From Candidatus Cloacimonetes bacterium HGW-Cloacimonetes-3 (GTDB lineage Bacteria > Cloacimonadota > Cloacimonadia > Cloacimonadales > Cloacimonadaceae), in the NCBI GenBank assembly GCA_002840645.1, contig PHBO01000003.1, positions 186,001-250,000 on the forward strand: a stretch of DNA of 64,000 nt. Reading direction: 5' to 3'. The notes beneath the pieces are model-generated. The model made no database searches. It had not been told where the DNA came from and was given only the letters and a program-made list of their open reading frames with translations. Positions 1 through 8,780 of this stretch are shown piece after piece (positions within the stretch are counted from its first letter, which is position 1; the number at the start of each line of letters is the position of its first letter). The position numbers were made by a program, and so were the translations under genes.

Positions 1-1
1 C

Positions 2-1621
2 ATCCCCACCCCAACTATCACTACTACTGATAATGAGTTCATCTGGCCCACAGTGCAGATAGGCCCCTCCAACGTTGAAGGCAAACGTCGCGTGTACGTG
101 TCTGCCCGTAATGCAGTGAGCCATACTATTGATGCACTCCCTTCGGAAAACACTTATATTGCCTATGCCGATTTCAGTGGTTCTGATCTTGAAAACGGTG
201 TTCCCATGAATTGGAATTACACAAGTATCCCTGTTCTGGATGGTTGGAACCACTCTCTCACCAGCTTCCGCCGTCCCAATCACGCCCTTGTCTGTGATGA
301 TGCAGGCAGCATTTATTACATTGGTTACCACAGTGCTTCCGACACCGCTGATGTAGTAATTAACGAAGATGATTTTGATGTTTTCAAGCTCAGCAATTAT
401 GGACAAGGTGAGTGGACACGTAGCACCTTCTCCGGCAATATTCCTACTTGGAATCCTCCGGATTCATTGGGTAGTGTTAATGGCTATTTTACTGATACTG
501 ATAACGGTGACATACCTTATACCAATGATCAGCTCAGCTGGCAAATTGGTAATTCCAGCCATTTGAATGCAACTATCGATACAGGCGGAAAAATCCACGT
601 TCCCGGATTATGGTCTATTACTACCGATAAAGGCTCTTACTACTACGGAATGCAGTTTGTGAAAGAGTTTGTGTACGACACAAATAGTAATACCGCTGTT
701 GTTAAAGAAATCTATCCTAACAAAAATGATTACTTTGATGATTTCAACCAGGCTTTCACTCCATGGGATACGGAAGCACCTTTTGGTGTGGTAGATACCT
801 TCTACGTTGATACCGCCGGAGATCCATTCCCCGGTATGGTTGGTGACTGGAACTTCCCCTATTGGAACGATGCTTCTCATGACAATGCAATGATGTTCCA
901 TTGTGGAAATATGAAAATCACTGAAAAGAATGATCAGAACATGCTTGCATTAGTATGGCAGAATTCTCAGCGTGCCAGATGGTTTAATTCCAGCCAGATT
1001 GCAGAATATGCACCTTATGCCAATACACCGGAGATTTACATTGCCGTGTCTCAAGACAATGGTGGGCATTGGAGCGAACCTATCGTGATCAACAATCAGG
1101 AAACTCCTCAGTTTGCAGGCCTTAAACCCATGTGGGTTTATCCGGCAGATAAAGTGAAGTATGTTGGTATGCAAGGTAATCAAAAAGTTGGTAAACTTGG
1201 TATCATGTTCTACGACGACAACACCTGGGGTTCAAACTCCCATTCTCCCACAGAATTCCCGAATGATGGTGGCAGAGTTATGTTCACAGAAATTCAAATT
1301 ACCTTCCCCAGCGTGGCTAACGAAGATCCTACTGTTACTCCTGTAACCAGAATCCTCAACCAGAACTATCCCAACCCCTTCAATCCTGAAACAACTATCA
1401 GTTTTGATATGCCCAAAGCAGCTAATGCAAACCTTTCCGTTTACAACGTGAAGGGTCAGCTTGTTAAGACTCTTCTTAACGGCAGAGCTGATTTCGGCAG
1501 AAACAATCTGGTATGGAATGGTACCGATAACAGTGGTTCCAGTGTCAGCAGCGGTCTCTATTTCTATCGCCTGTCCACAGACGGAAAAGTAGAAACCCGC
1601 AAAATGATGTTGATGAAATAA
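2..1621 (+). CDS. Large secreted surface protein with C-terminal sorting domain, 5'-truncated by the window edge
   Basis: The reading frame is open from base 2, so the true start lies outside the window. The first residues match about residue 190 of the paralogue at 17770-21105 (shared TTDNEFIWPT and IGPS motifs), so roughly 190 residues are missing. The body is the same ~620-residue domain seen in the genes at 13574 and 17770, with shared blocks such as DWNFPYW and PMWVYPADK-KYVGMQG. It resembles exo-sialidase/BNR-type beta-propeller surface proteins only in general composition; no enzyme function is claimed. The last ~85 residues are a FlgD-like sorting domain (NYPNPFNPETTISF, then VWNGTDNSGSSVSSGLYFYRL, ending MMLMK). 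Unlike its paralogues it has nothing between the body and the sorting domain. Probably exported and surface-attached or released. A terminator follows at 1653. Confidence 0.85.
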   Translation: MPTPTITTTDNEFIWPTVQIGPSNVEGKRRVYVSARNAVSHTIDALPSENTYIAYADFSGSDLENGVPMNWNYTSIPVLDGWNHSLTSFRRPNHALVCDDAGSIYYIGYHSASDTADVVINEDDFDVFKLSNYGQGEWTRSTFSGNIPTWNPPDSLGSVNGYFTDTDNGDIPYTNDQLSWQIGNSSHLNATIDTGGKIHVPGLWSITTDKGSYYYGMQFVKEFVYDTNSNTAVVKEIYPNKNDYFDDFNQAFTPWDTEAPFGVVDTFYVDTAGDPFPGMVGDWNFPYWNDASHDNAMMFHCGNMKITEKNDQNMLALVWQNSQRARWFNSSQIAEYAPYANTPEIYIAVSQDNGGHWSEPIVINNQETPQFAGLKPMWVYPADKVKYVGMQGNQKVGKLGIMFYDDNTWGSNSHSPTEFPNDGGRVMFTEIQITFPSVANEDPTVTPVTRILNQNYPNPFNPETTISFDMPKAANANLSVYNVKGQLVKTLLNGRADFGRNNLVWNGTDNSGSSVSSGLYFYRLSTDGKVETRKMMLMK

Positions 1622-1652
1622 TCTAAAGCATCCACAAAGACCCATACATATA

Positions 1653-1686
1653 AAGTGCCCCGGTTAATCCGGGGCACTTGTTTAAT
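1653..1686 (+). terminator. Intrinsic terminator of the first surface-protein gene
   Basis: An 11-bp perfect GC-rich stem (AAGTGCCCCGG / CCGGGGCACTT) with a TTAAT loop is followed by GTTTAATAA. It lies 32 bases past the stop codon. The T-run is short, so termination may be incomplete. Confidence 0.75.
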
Positions 1687-1811
1687 AACCTGTGATTTCA
1701 ATATCTGTGAGAAAGATGGAGATGAGTCAGACGACAAATCTAATATAATCTATTCCTGCATTATTCCGGCAATAAGCTTGTAATGATGTTGGTCGCGCTC
1801 GAAACATTCAC

Positions 1812-2411
1812 CTACGCTACATAGCATAATCCCTTTTTGTGCATGGGATAGCTTCCTGCTTGCAGGTTTTTACAGAGGTCTATAAACTCGAAATCGGTTA
1901 CCGGAAGAGGCTCATACTGCCGATGCTTGTAGGTTAGCTGAATTTGGATACGCTTTTGCAATTCACCATCAATGATTTGCACAACCGCTTTATCAGTTTG
2001 GATCAGCAGCAGAGAATGGACTTGATTAAAACATAGCGTGCTATAGAAATCCCGGGGAATTCTTCGGTTGGTGTCATAAAAGATGTATTCCGTCTGATTG
2101 GGAGGATGGAGCTTAATCACATCATCAATAGAGGCAATGCCCTTTTTTCGCCATGTGGTTTTACTGCGGATGATGTAGTTCTCGGTTTGGAAGTATGTAA
2201 TTGCCTTATCTATTAGCTCCATCTGCACGATATCAAGCTTCTGCGCCATCGCCCCATCATCCAGAATCAGTTCCTTAGTATCGATAGCATAATGGGCATC
2301 AGAATCATTAGTAACCAAACGCAACCATTTCCCATTTGCCGTATCAATTCCCGCAACGCAGTACTTGCCGTATTTCTTTGATGTTGCCAAGAGGATGATT
2401 TCTTTGGTCAC
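1812..2411 (-). CDS. Probable dual-OB (DuOB-type) protein in a DUF488 operon
   Basis: A 199-residue soluble protein without signal peptide or membrane segment. It opens with a strand-rich stretch (EIILLATSKKYGKYCVAGID, then GKWLRLVT) and has a second strand-rich half from about residue 75. This matches my recollection of the 'dual OB-containing domain' family that often accompanies DUF488 genes; I could not verify it by search. If right, it would bind nucleic acid or another ligand through two OB-like barrels. The start is GTG, overlapping the stop of the upstream DUF488 gene by 4 bases (GTGA), so the two are translationally coupled. It is last in a three-gene minus-strand operon. Function unknown. 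Confidence 0.6.
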   Translation of the reverse strand: MTKEIILLATSKKYGKYCVAGIDTANGKWLRLVTNDSDAHYAIDTKELILDDGAMAQKLDIVQMELIDKAITYFQTENYIIRSKTTWRKKGIASIDDVIKLHPPNQTEYIFYDTNRRIPRDFYSTLCFNQVHSLLLIQTDKAVVQIIDGELQKRIQIQLTYKHRQYEPLPVTDFEFIDLCKNLQAGSYPMHKKGLCYVA

Positions 2412-2851
2412 AGATGGACAACCTCTGCTTCAGGGAAAAGTGCTTTAATTCTCTCAGCAATCAGGAGGCGGTGGCACTTATCTGCTTTAGGCTCAGAACA
2501 CAGCAAGCAGAATGGTTTGCTGATAGCTGTTATCTCCTGTCTCAGAAATTTATCAATGTCCCGCTGCTGCAATAGCAAGTTAAAGGCATTTACATAGGTA
2601 TCCCAATCTATTTCTTTGTTGCGATACGCAGTAAGTATTTCCTCGGACGGGGCAAGCACAGGGAAATGAACATATTGAATATTAGCAATTCGTTTCAGGA
2701 AAAAGGGTAGGTCGGCTGCCTTGCTAAATCCCGCCAGTTGGCTGCGGTTGTTCAGCCTAACATCAATCACGGTTCTTATCCTGCTCTGTTCCAGCAGACC
2801 AAAGAATGTTTCGGCATCCTTGCCACAAAAGCCAATTGTGTATATATTCAT
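2408..2851 (-). CDS. DUF488 family protein (short paralogue)
   Basis: A 147-residue protein with the DUF488 hallmarks: an N-terminal strand with IYTIGFCGKDAETF, then TVIDVRLNN, and a C-terminal cysteine motif LLCSEPKADKCHR. The family is a small alpha/beta domain with a conserved Cys...CysHisArg pair, suggesting a catalytic or metal-binding site; its reaction is not established. The start codon shares one base with the stop of the upstream DUF488 gene (TAATG) and is preceded by GGAGG. It differs from the larger paralogue: the residues after VDVR are not the usual SxPxS run, so substrate or partner may differ. Two non-identical DUF488 copies side by side suggest a heteromer. Confidence 0.85.
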   Translation of the reverse strand: MNIYTIGFCGKDAETFFGLLEQSRIRTVIDVRLNNRSQLAGFSKAADLPFFLKRIANIQYVHFPVLAPSEEILTAYRNKEIDWDTYVNAFNLLLQQRDIDKFLRQEITAISKPFCLLCSEPKADKCHRLLIAERIKALFPEAEVVHL

Positions 2852-3471
2852 TAATCCTCCGTTGCTTCCAGCCTCCAGGCAATAGCTTCATTGCGTTTCA
2901 GATAAGCCTGATTCAGCAATTCCGCAGGGTCTGTTTCGCCATCTATCAGATCAAAAATACTGCTCTCATTGCGTTTGGGGAAGTATTTGTCCAGCAAGCG
3001 TGTATCCAGTTCCTCCTGGGTTTGCAGGTTCCCATCTGCGAGGATATGGCGCAGGAAATAGCCTTGCAAGCTTAAAGCCCTCCCCACCATAATTGCTCTG
3101 TGGCAATCGAAGGGATCTTTTTCTGCACATAGCAGCACAGGCTTTTTCCCTTGCACCAGATAGTTATCCATTTCTTTGATGCCTGCTCCAAAGGTTGGAG
3201 AAGCGGTAAACCAGCTATAATTCAGCCATCCTGCAGGAGTGTAATATACTTCTTCAGATTGCCGTGCACCGAACCATAAACCGAAAGGCGCATATGCTAT
3301 TAGATGTCTGCCAAGAAATAGTTGCAGCTCATCGCTGTTAAACTGCGGGTAACGCTGCGAAAAGGGAGTGCTGCGAACATCCAGCACAACATCCACTCCA
3401 TGCTGCTGCAACAAAGCAAGCAACTGTGATGCTTCATGATTCGAGTGACCGATGCTGTAGATAGTATCCAT
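2851..3471 (-). CDS. DUF488 family protein (long paralogue), first gene of the operon
   Basis: A 206-residue protein with canonical DUF488 motifs: IYSIGHSNHEASQL at the start, VLDVRSTPFSQRYPQF near residue 30, and LLCAEKDPFDCHRAIM near residue 115. After the domain it has a ~70-residue tail (DLIDGETDPAELLNQAYLKR) that the short paralogue lacks. The ATG follows a GGAAAAAAC stretch. Upstream are a strong sigma70-like promoter (3520-3548) and a dyad on the predicted start site, so expression is probably regulated. DUF488 and dual-OB genes occur in accessory regions in many bacteria; a stress or defence role is inference only. Confidence 0.88.
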   Translation of the reverse strand: MDTIYSIGHSNHEASQLLALLQQHGVDVVLDVRSTPFSQRYPQFNSDELQLFLGRHLIAYAPFGLWFGARQSEEVYYTPAGWLNYSWFTASPTFGAGIKEMDNYLVQGKKPVLLCAEKDPFDCHRAIMVGRALSLQGYFLRHILADGNLQTQEELDTRLLDKYFPKRNESSIFDLIDGETDPAELLNQAYLKRNEAIAWRLEATED

Positions 3472-3494
3472 GTTTTTTCCTTATCAGGTGTCCG

Positions 3495-3519
3495 GTTACA
3501 GGTTGCAACACCTTGTAAC
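3495..3519. promoter_or_regulatory. Candidate operator dyad over the transcription start of the DUF488 operon
   Basis: GTTACAGGT...ACC-TTGTAAC forms an imperfect inverted repeat of about 25 bases around a central TTGCAA; one arm has an extra base. It begins directly downstream of the predicted -10 box, so a bound protein would cover +1. No regulator gene is adjacent. Confidence 0.4.
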
Positions 3520-3548
3520 AGTATGAGAGACGTGGGAATATTTGTCAA
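3520..3548 (-). promoter_or_regulatory. sigma70-like promoter of the DUF488 operon
   Basis: On the minus strand, TTGACA (3543-3548) is followed after exactly 17 bases by CATACT (3520-3525). The -35 box is a consensus match. It would start transcription near 3513, about 40 bases before the ATG. Confidence 0.6.
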
Positions 3549-3649
3549 CTCGTTTGTTCGTTAGAGATGGCGTGGTTCCACCAACAGCAGTACGCATTCC
3601 CACCTAATTTCGCATTGCTACGGCGATAATCTCCCACACAACAAAGGTA

Positions 3650-3678
3650 TTGACTAAATAACCAGTAACAGCATATTA
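3650..3678 (+). promoter_or_regulatory. sigma70-like promoter of recQ
   Basis: TTGACT (3650-3655), 17 bases, then ATATTA (3673-3678), about 25 bases before the recQ ATG. If +1 falls 6-8 bases past the -10 box, the leader is about 20 bases long. It is divergent from the DUF488 promoter. Confidence 0.5.
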
Positions 3679-3703
3679 GGATTATGGAGATTAAAGGTAT
3701 CTT

Positions 3704-5887
3704 ATGCAATACACGGATGAGTTAGTTTACCATATCCTCCAGGATAAGTTTGGCTTCAGTAACTTTTTGAATGCTCAGCACGAAGTAATAAGGCACATCC
3801 TGGATGGACAATCGTGTTTGGCAGTTATGCCTACCGGCAGCGGAAAATCGCTTTGTTTCCAGCTTCCGGCTCTTATATTTGAAGGACTGTCGCTGGTTGT
3901 TTCTCCCATGATCTCTCTGATGAAGGATCAGGTGATGCAGCTAAAAGCCCTGGGTATTGCCGCTGAAATGTTCAATAGCAGCATGACTTCTCCGGAACAG
4001 GAAGCCGTGATAACCGCACTGGCAAATAAACAGGTAAAGCTGCTTTACGTAGCCCCCGAAACATTGCTAAAACAATCATTCATGCAGCGCTTGGATAGCA
4101 ACCCACCTAAGCTGATAGCTATCGATGAGGCGCATTGCATCTCTATGTGGGGGCATGAATTTCGCCCGGAGTATCGCCAGTTATCGTTCCTGCGGGAGCG
4201 TTATCCTCTGGCAGTTTGTTTTGCTCTTACAGCCACGGCAATCCCCAAAGTGCGTGCAGATATCTGCTCTATTCTCACTATCCCTCCCGAGAATCAGTTG
4301 GTGGAGAGTTTCGACCGCCCCAATCTGCTGCTACTTGTGGAGCGTAAACAGGATTCCTTTGCCAAGCTGCTGAACTTCATTAAAAGGCACCGTAATGAAA
4401 GCGGGATAATATATTGCATGACCCGTAAAAGAGTGGATTCCATCACCGATAAACTACAAGCCGAGGACATTTTAGCCCTGCCATATCACGCAGGCTTATC
4501 TGACGCTGAACGCCACCACAATCAGGAAGCTTTCATTCGTGATGAAGCCCTTATCATGGTAGCCACTATTGCTTTCGGGATGGGGATCAACAAATCCAAT
4601 GTGCGCTATGTTATCCATACCGATCTCCCCAAAAGCCTGGAGACCTACTATCAGGAAATAGGACGTGCGGGCAGAGACGGCTTGCCGGCAACCTGTTTGT
4701 TCTTCTATTCTGTAGGCGATGTGGTGATGCTTAAAAAGATAATCATGGGGAGTGACGATCCAGAGCTAAACCGCATCACGAAGCATCATCTGGATGCCAT
4801 GATAAACTATGCTGAAACCTTTGGTTGCCGTAGAAAGCCAATTTTAAGCTGGTTTGGCGAGCTTTACGATGCTGTGAACTGCAAGATGTGCGATAACTGC
4901 CTGCGTGAAGAGGATGAGAAGGTGGATGCCACTGTGCAAGCCAAGAAATTCCTTTCCGCCGTGTTTCGCTGTAAGGAAGCTTATCCCGCAGATCATATTG
5001 TGAAAGTGCTGCGCGGTTCCGCAGCTAAGGAAGTTCTAAGTGCCGGACATCAGGACTTAAGCGTTTATGCCATAGGAAAAGATTGGACGGCAGCGCAATG
5101 GTATAATCTCTATCAAGCTCTGAAACGCGAGCAAGCTGTTTCCGAGGGATACCCCGCATTTCGGCTTATGCTGAATGAACGAAGCTGGGAAATCTTGCAT
5201 GGTCAGGCTGCTTTTGAGATGCCCGTTTCAATTGCAGCGATCCTTGCCGAACCTACTACCGGTGATTGTGATATGGAGCTGTTTGCCTTGCTTACTAATG
5301 TAAGAAGGATGCTTGCGGAAGAACGAAAGGTACCTCCATATATCATTTTCTCCGATCGTACCTTGCGCGAAATGGCAACTGCTTTCCCACAGGAAACCAG
5401 CGCGATAGCTTCCATCAGCGGAGTGGGAGCTTATAAATTGAAGGAGTTTGCTCCACACTTTCTAAGGGTTATAAAAGACTACTGCGAGCCGAAAAATATC
5501 CGGCAGCTTGTTTCTCCGGAATCCGATAGAACCCCACCGCCCCCTCCTACCTCCGGTGGCAAATCTGCCATAGTAGCGCAATATATCAAATCCGGGCACA
5601 GCATACAGGATGCTTTGGTGCAATTTGGAGTGCAGTTAAACACTATTATAGAGCATTTGCAGCGTTATCTGGAAGCTGATGGCAAGATTGATCCAAAGAT
5701 TATCAGAGACTTTTACGCCCTTGATGATCAAGCTATTGGAATTATCCAAAAGACTTTCAATGAACTGGGCATGAATACTCTGTCCCCTGTTTACCATACT
5801 CTAAAGGAAGAATTCAGCTATCTGGAACTAAAACTGGTGCGCTTAGAGATGCTTGCCAAAATCAGGGAACAAGAATCCACCATCTAA
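3704..5887 (+). CDS. recQ: ATP-dependent DNA helicase RecQ
   Basis: A 727-residue superfamily 2 helicase that unwinds DNA 3' to 5' in recombination and repair. Visible elements: Walker A MPTGSGKS at residues 42-49; DEAH box in AIDEAHCISMWGHEFRPEY near 140; motif VI YYQEIGRAGRDGLPA near 325; and the zinc-binding RQC cysteines (GCRR, then CKMCDNC) near 378-402. An HRDC domain (YIIFSDRTLREMA ... ISGVGAYKLKEFAP) lies at about 545-590. A further ~120-residue tail with a helix-turn-helix-like segment (HSIQDALVQFGVQLNTI) follows, as in Bacteroidetes/Firmicutes-type RecQ. No RBS is strong: AAAGGTATCTT precedes ATG. It stands alone. Confidence 0.96.
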   Translation: MQYTDELVYHILQDKFGFSNFLNAQHEVIRHILDGQSCLAVMPTGSGKSLCFQLPALIFEGLSLVVSPMISLMKDQVMQLKALGIAAEMFNSSMTSPEQEAVITALANKQVKLLYVAPETLLKQSFMQRLDSNPPKLIAIDEAHCISMWGHEFRPEYRQLSFLRERYPLAVCFALTATAIPKVRADICSILTIPPENQLVESFDRPNLLLLVERKQDSFAKLLNFIKRHRNESGIIYCMTRKRVDSITDKLQAEDILALPYHAGLSDAERHHNQEAFIRDEALIMVATIAFGMGINKSNVRYVIHTDLPKSLETYYQEIGRAGRDGLPATCLFFYSVGDVVMLKKIIMGSDDPELNRITKHHLDAMINYAETFGCRRKPILSWFGELYDAVNCKMCDNCLREEDEKVDATVQAKKFLSAVFRCKEAYPADHIVKVLRGSAAKEVLSAGHQDLSVYAIGKDWTAAQWYNLYQALKREQAVSEGYPAFRLMLNERSWEILHGQAAFEMPVSIAAILAEPTTGDCDMELFALLTNVRRMLAEERKVPPYIIFSDRTLREMATAFPQETSAIASISGVGAYKLKEFAPHFLRVIKDYCEPKNIRQLVSPESDRTPPPPPTSGGKSAIVAQYIKSGHSIQDALVQFGVQLNTIIEHLQRYLEADGKIDPKIIRDFYALDDQAIGIIQKTFNELGMNTLSPVYHTLKEEFSYLELKLVRLEMLAKIREQESTI

Positions 5888-5964
5888 CACCTGATATCCA
5901 TACTCCATAAGCTGTTACCTAACTCACTCAGCGTTCTTCAGCCCTGCTTGCAAATCTTATCCCT

Positions 5965-6003
5965 CCCGTAACCCTCCCGTATCGGATACGGGAGGGTTAC
6001 GGG
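5965..6003. repeat. Palindromic element, copy E (perfect 19-bp arms)
   Basis: CCCGTAACCCTCCCGTATC is followed by one base and its exact reverse complement, an almost perfect 39-base palindrome. The arms consist of iterated CCCTCCCGTA-like words. CTGCTTGC just upstream recalls the conserved ends of the other copies (17602, 23230, 28582, 49175). The rest of the 323-base gap 5888-6210 holds no gene that I can support. The hairpin may also end recQ and BaiN-type transcripts, but no T-run is present. Confidence 0.75.
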
Positions 6004-6210
6004 ATAGTTAACCGCGGCTTAAAGGCGAAATCAAAGCAAATAGTCACCAAGTTCTTTCCCCAAAGCCAAGCTGGGAGTGGATGAACGTATTATTTGCCTG
6101 CCTGAGATAAAACAGTTCAAGTAGCATGGTTAGGTGTGGGGGAATTTCATCATTAATGTGTGAATAGCGAAAGCTCAATAAAACTAAGTAACTGCCAAAC
6201 AGGCTAATGT

Positions 6211-7437
6211 TTAGGTTCTGACAGCAGATTCGCCTGCTAACCAGCCGGTGGAAACTGCCATCTGGATATTGAAACCGCCGGAGGGCAGTGCATAGTCCAT
6301 AATTTCACCGGCAAAGTATAGATCGGGGCAGATGCGGGATTGCATTGTTTTGGCATTTATCTCAGCCAAAGGGATGCCGCCTGCACTCGCCATAGCTGTG
6401 TCCAGGCTTTCCACCCGGGAGATGGTGTAATGTGAGCCGCTGAGCACAGTTGCAAGCAACAGAATTTCAAATTCGGTAAGTCTCTTCATAGATTGATGAA
6501 ACTCCAAGCCCCTGGCTTCGAGTATCGTTTTAAGCAATTTTTTAGGTATTGGCAATTCCCACAAAGCGTTTATGATATCCATCTTCGGGTACTTCTTCTG
6601 GGCTTCAAACAAACGTGTTTCTGCGTCTTGAGCCCAGCGAATAATTATCTCCATGCCTCTTTTTAGTCTATGGCAATTATCCAGAATCAATGGTCCTGAG
6701 AAGCCCTTATGCGTTATTAGTAAGTCCCCGCTGGCGGTGAAGCTTTTTTCTTTGCCTGCAAATGTAGCCTGGACATTTGGTAAAGAGATACCGGCACATT
6801 TTTTATAAAAACTAAACTCCTGTAGGTTTACATTTCCGAGATGCGGTCTAAAGGCAGTGGCTTCGTGTCCCAGAGATTTAGTATAGCTAAGAGCTTTTCC
6901 ATCAGACCCGGTTTGGGGGTAGCTGGCACCACCTGTGGTGATAATCAGTTTGTCGCAGCTCAGCTTGCTGCCGTTTTCCATATTGATAATAAAGCCTGTT
7001 TGGTTATGCTTACCCAAATCATAGACTCTGGCATTGTACAGTATGGTTACTCCGGCAGACACGGCTTGTTTCACAAGGGCATCCCGCACGTCTGAGGCTT
7101 TCATTGATAGTGGAAACAACTTGCCATCCGGGCGGGCGTAGCTTTGGCAGCCAGCATCGGTAAGCAGATTGGTAAATGCATCCTTATCGAAATTGTAATA
7201 AGCGGATTTTAGATAGTTAGCATTTTTGCCCAATCTATACAGAAACTCCAGAATGGGCAGATTATTGCTGAAATTACACTGACCGCTGCCACTTAGTAAC
7301 AGCTTTTTCCCGCACTCCTGATTACCCTCCAGTAGTAATACGCTGCCTTTGTTGCCTGCTAAAGCTCTGCCGGCAGAGATTGATGCGGCTAAGCCTGCGG
7401 GTCCCCCCCCGATAACAACGATGCTTGCATGCTTCAT
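6211..7437 (-). CDS. HI0933/BaiN-type FAD-dependent oxidoreductase
   Basis: A 408-residue flavoprotein of the HI0933-like (BaiN) family. The dinucleotide-binding motif VVIGGGPAGLAASISAGRAL lies at residues 6-25. A second motif, LLLSGSGQCNFSN, is the family signature. KLIITTGGASYPQTGSDG sits mid-protein. The C-terminal FAD site is LYFAGEIMDYALPSGGFN, then QMAVSTGWLAG. I place the start at the ATG at 7435-7437, which puts the FAD motif at the usual distance. The longer in-frame extension to 7509 has no homology-like content. GGAG lies 10-11 bases upstream. Substrate is unknown for most members; a few reduce unsaturated steroid rings. A promoter lies at 7508-7537. Confidence 0.92.
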   Translation of the reverse strand: MKHASIVVIGGGPAGLAASISAGRALAGNKGSVLLLEGNQECGKKLLLSGSGQCNFSNNLPILEFLYRLGKNANYLKSAYYNFDKDAFTNLLTDAGCQSYARPDGKLFPLSMKASDVRDALVKQAVSAGVTILYNARVYDLGKHNQTGFIINMENGSKLSCDKLIITTGGASYPQTGSDGKALSYTKSLGHEATAFRPHLGNVNLQEFSFYKKCAGISLPNVQATFAGKEKSFTASGDLLITHKGFSGPLILDNCHRLKRGMEIIIRWAQDAETRLFEAQKKYPKMDIINALWELPIPKKLLKTILEARGLEFHQSMKRLTEFEILLLATVLSGSHYTISRVESLDTAMASAGGIPLAEINAKTMQSRICPDLYFAGEIMDYALPSGGFNIQMAVSTGWLAGESAVRT

Positions 7438-7507
7438 AAGCGTTTGTCTCCGGGCGAGGATAGAATGGGCATACCTAAATGCTGTATAGTATTGATTATC
7501 ATCGGGC

Positions 7508-7537
7508 AATAGCTTTCTACTCCTGTTTAAATGTCAA
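7508..7537 (-). promoter_or_regulatory. sigma70-like promoter of the BaiN-type gene
   Basis: On the minus strand, TTGACA (7532-7537), 18 bases, then GCTATT (7508-7513). It lies about 70 bases upstream of the chosen ATG and supports the shorter start at 7437. Confidence 0.45.
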
Positions 7538-7642
7538 GCGAAACATCACTTGCATCCCTATTATGATTAATAGCAACGCGGATAGGGCGGATTGAACGGA
7601 TCTACAAGGATATAATAAAGGGGTGTATGAAACGGTTTATTC

Positions 7643-7671
7643 TTGACTTATAATGCCCGTATTCTTATAAA
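7643..7671 (+). promoter_or_regulatory. sigma70-like promoter of the NIF3 gene
   Basis: TTGACT (7643-7648), exactly 17 bases, then TATAAA (7666-7671), one of the best promoter matches in the window. The ATG follows 29 bases later, preceded by GAGGTGA. Confidence 0.65.
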
Positions 7672-7700
7672 GCACAAACGTAGTAATATCGAGGTGAAGC

Positions 7701-8780
7701 ATGCGAGTAACACAAGTATTGGCGCACATAGAGACCTTTGCCCCTCTGGGTTTAGCCTTAAGCTGGGACAATGTGGGGCTATTGATTGGGGATAGAGATT
7801 GGGAGGTTAGCAAGGCGTTTATCTGTCTGGATGTAACTCCCATGGCAGTGGAACAGGCAATAATGGCAAAGTGCAACATCATCATCAGTCATCACCCGCT
7901 TATATTTCGCCCTGTAAAGGGTATTACTAATCCGCTGTATATCAAGCTGATCCAGCATCAGATAGCGGTTATCTGCCTGCACACCAATCTGGATGTGGCA
8001 AAGCAAAGTGTGAACCATATACTGGCTAAGAAGCTGGGTTTGGAAGTGCTTTCATCCCTCAGCGAAGAAAGCGGAGCTATCAGCCATAGCATCACCGTTT
8101 ATTGCCCTCCAGAAGAGGCAGAACGTATAAGTGAGGCAGCATGGTCAGCAGGTGCTGGGGATATAGGCAATTATGACCGCTGTGGCACATGGCATGAAGT
8201 GATGGGCTATTTCCATGCCGGGAAGGGAAGTAAGCCATACCGGGAAAACCTTGCGGGCACCAAAGAAATGGCTTTGGAATTCATCTGCGATTCTTTGTTC
8301 CTGCCCGGTGTTCTGAATGCCATTCGCCAGGCTCATCCCTACGAAACTCCCTTGATTCTCCATCACCCGCTTGAGAGCCACAATCCCGCTTATGGCTTGG
8401 GTTTGGTGTGTAAGTATCCCTACGATCACAGCCTTGCCGAAATAGCAGAGATAGTAAAAACCAAGCTCGCTTGCCCCCATATAAAACTATGGCTGGCTGG
8501 TAATAAGAAGGACGAAACAATAAAGCGCATTGCGATATGCGGAGGCTCAGGAGGCTCAGTGTTAAGCCTTGCCGAAGCCAAAGCACAGCTATTTATCAGT
8601 GGGGATATCTCCTATCACAGCTTTTTGGATAGCCGCATCCCATTAATTGATGCCGGGCACTTTTACACCGAGTATCCTGTGCTGGATTACCTTGCCGAGC
8701 AGCTAAACTTGATTGATTTATCATGCCGGATAATGCCAAAGGAACAGCATGAGTATGCGGTTAACATGCTATTAGTGTAA
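7701..8780 (+). CDS. NIF3-like dinuclear metal centre protein (DUF34/NIF3)
   Basis: A 359-residue member of the NIF3/YbgI family. Metal ligands are recognisable: IIISHHPLIF near residue 62, CLHTNLDVAK near 98, and the C-terminal GDISYHSFLD and IDAGHFYTEYPV near 302-322. The length matches the longer form, which carries a PII-like insert (about 125-230) between the halves; short YbgI proteins are ~250 residues. The family forms hexamers with a dimetal site. GTP cyclohydrolase I-like or metal-insertion roles have been proposed but not settled. The start is ATG with GAGGTGAAGC upstream. It stands alone, divergent from the flavoprotein gene. Confidence 0.93.
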   Translation: MRVTQVLAHIETFAPLGLALSWDNVGLLIGDRDWEVSKAFICLDVTPMAVEQAIMAKCNIIISHHPLIFRPVKGITNPLYIKLIQHQIAVICLHTNLDVAKQSVNHILAKKLGLEVLSSLSEESGAISHSITVYCPPEEAERISEAAWSAGAGDIGNYDRCGTWHEVMGYFHAGKGSKPYRENLAGTKEMALEFICDSLFLPGVLNAIRQAHPYETPLILHHPLESHNPAYGLGLVCKYPYDHSLAEIAEIVKTKLACPHIKLWLAGNKKDETIKRIAICGGSGGSVLSLAEAKAQLFISGDISYHSFLDSRIPLIDAGHFYTEYPVLDYLAEQLNLIDLSCRIMPKEQHEYAVNMLLV

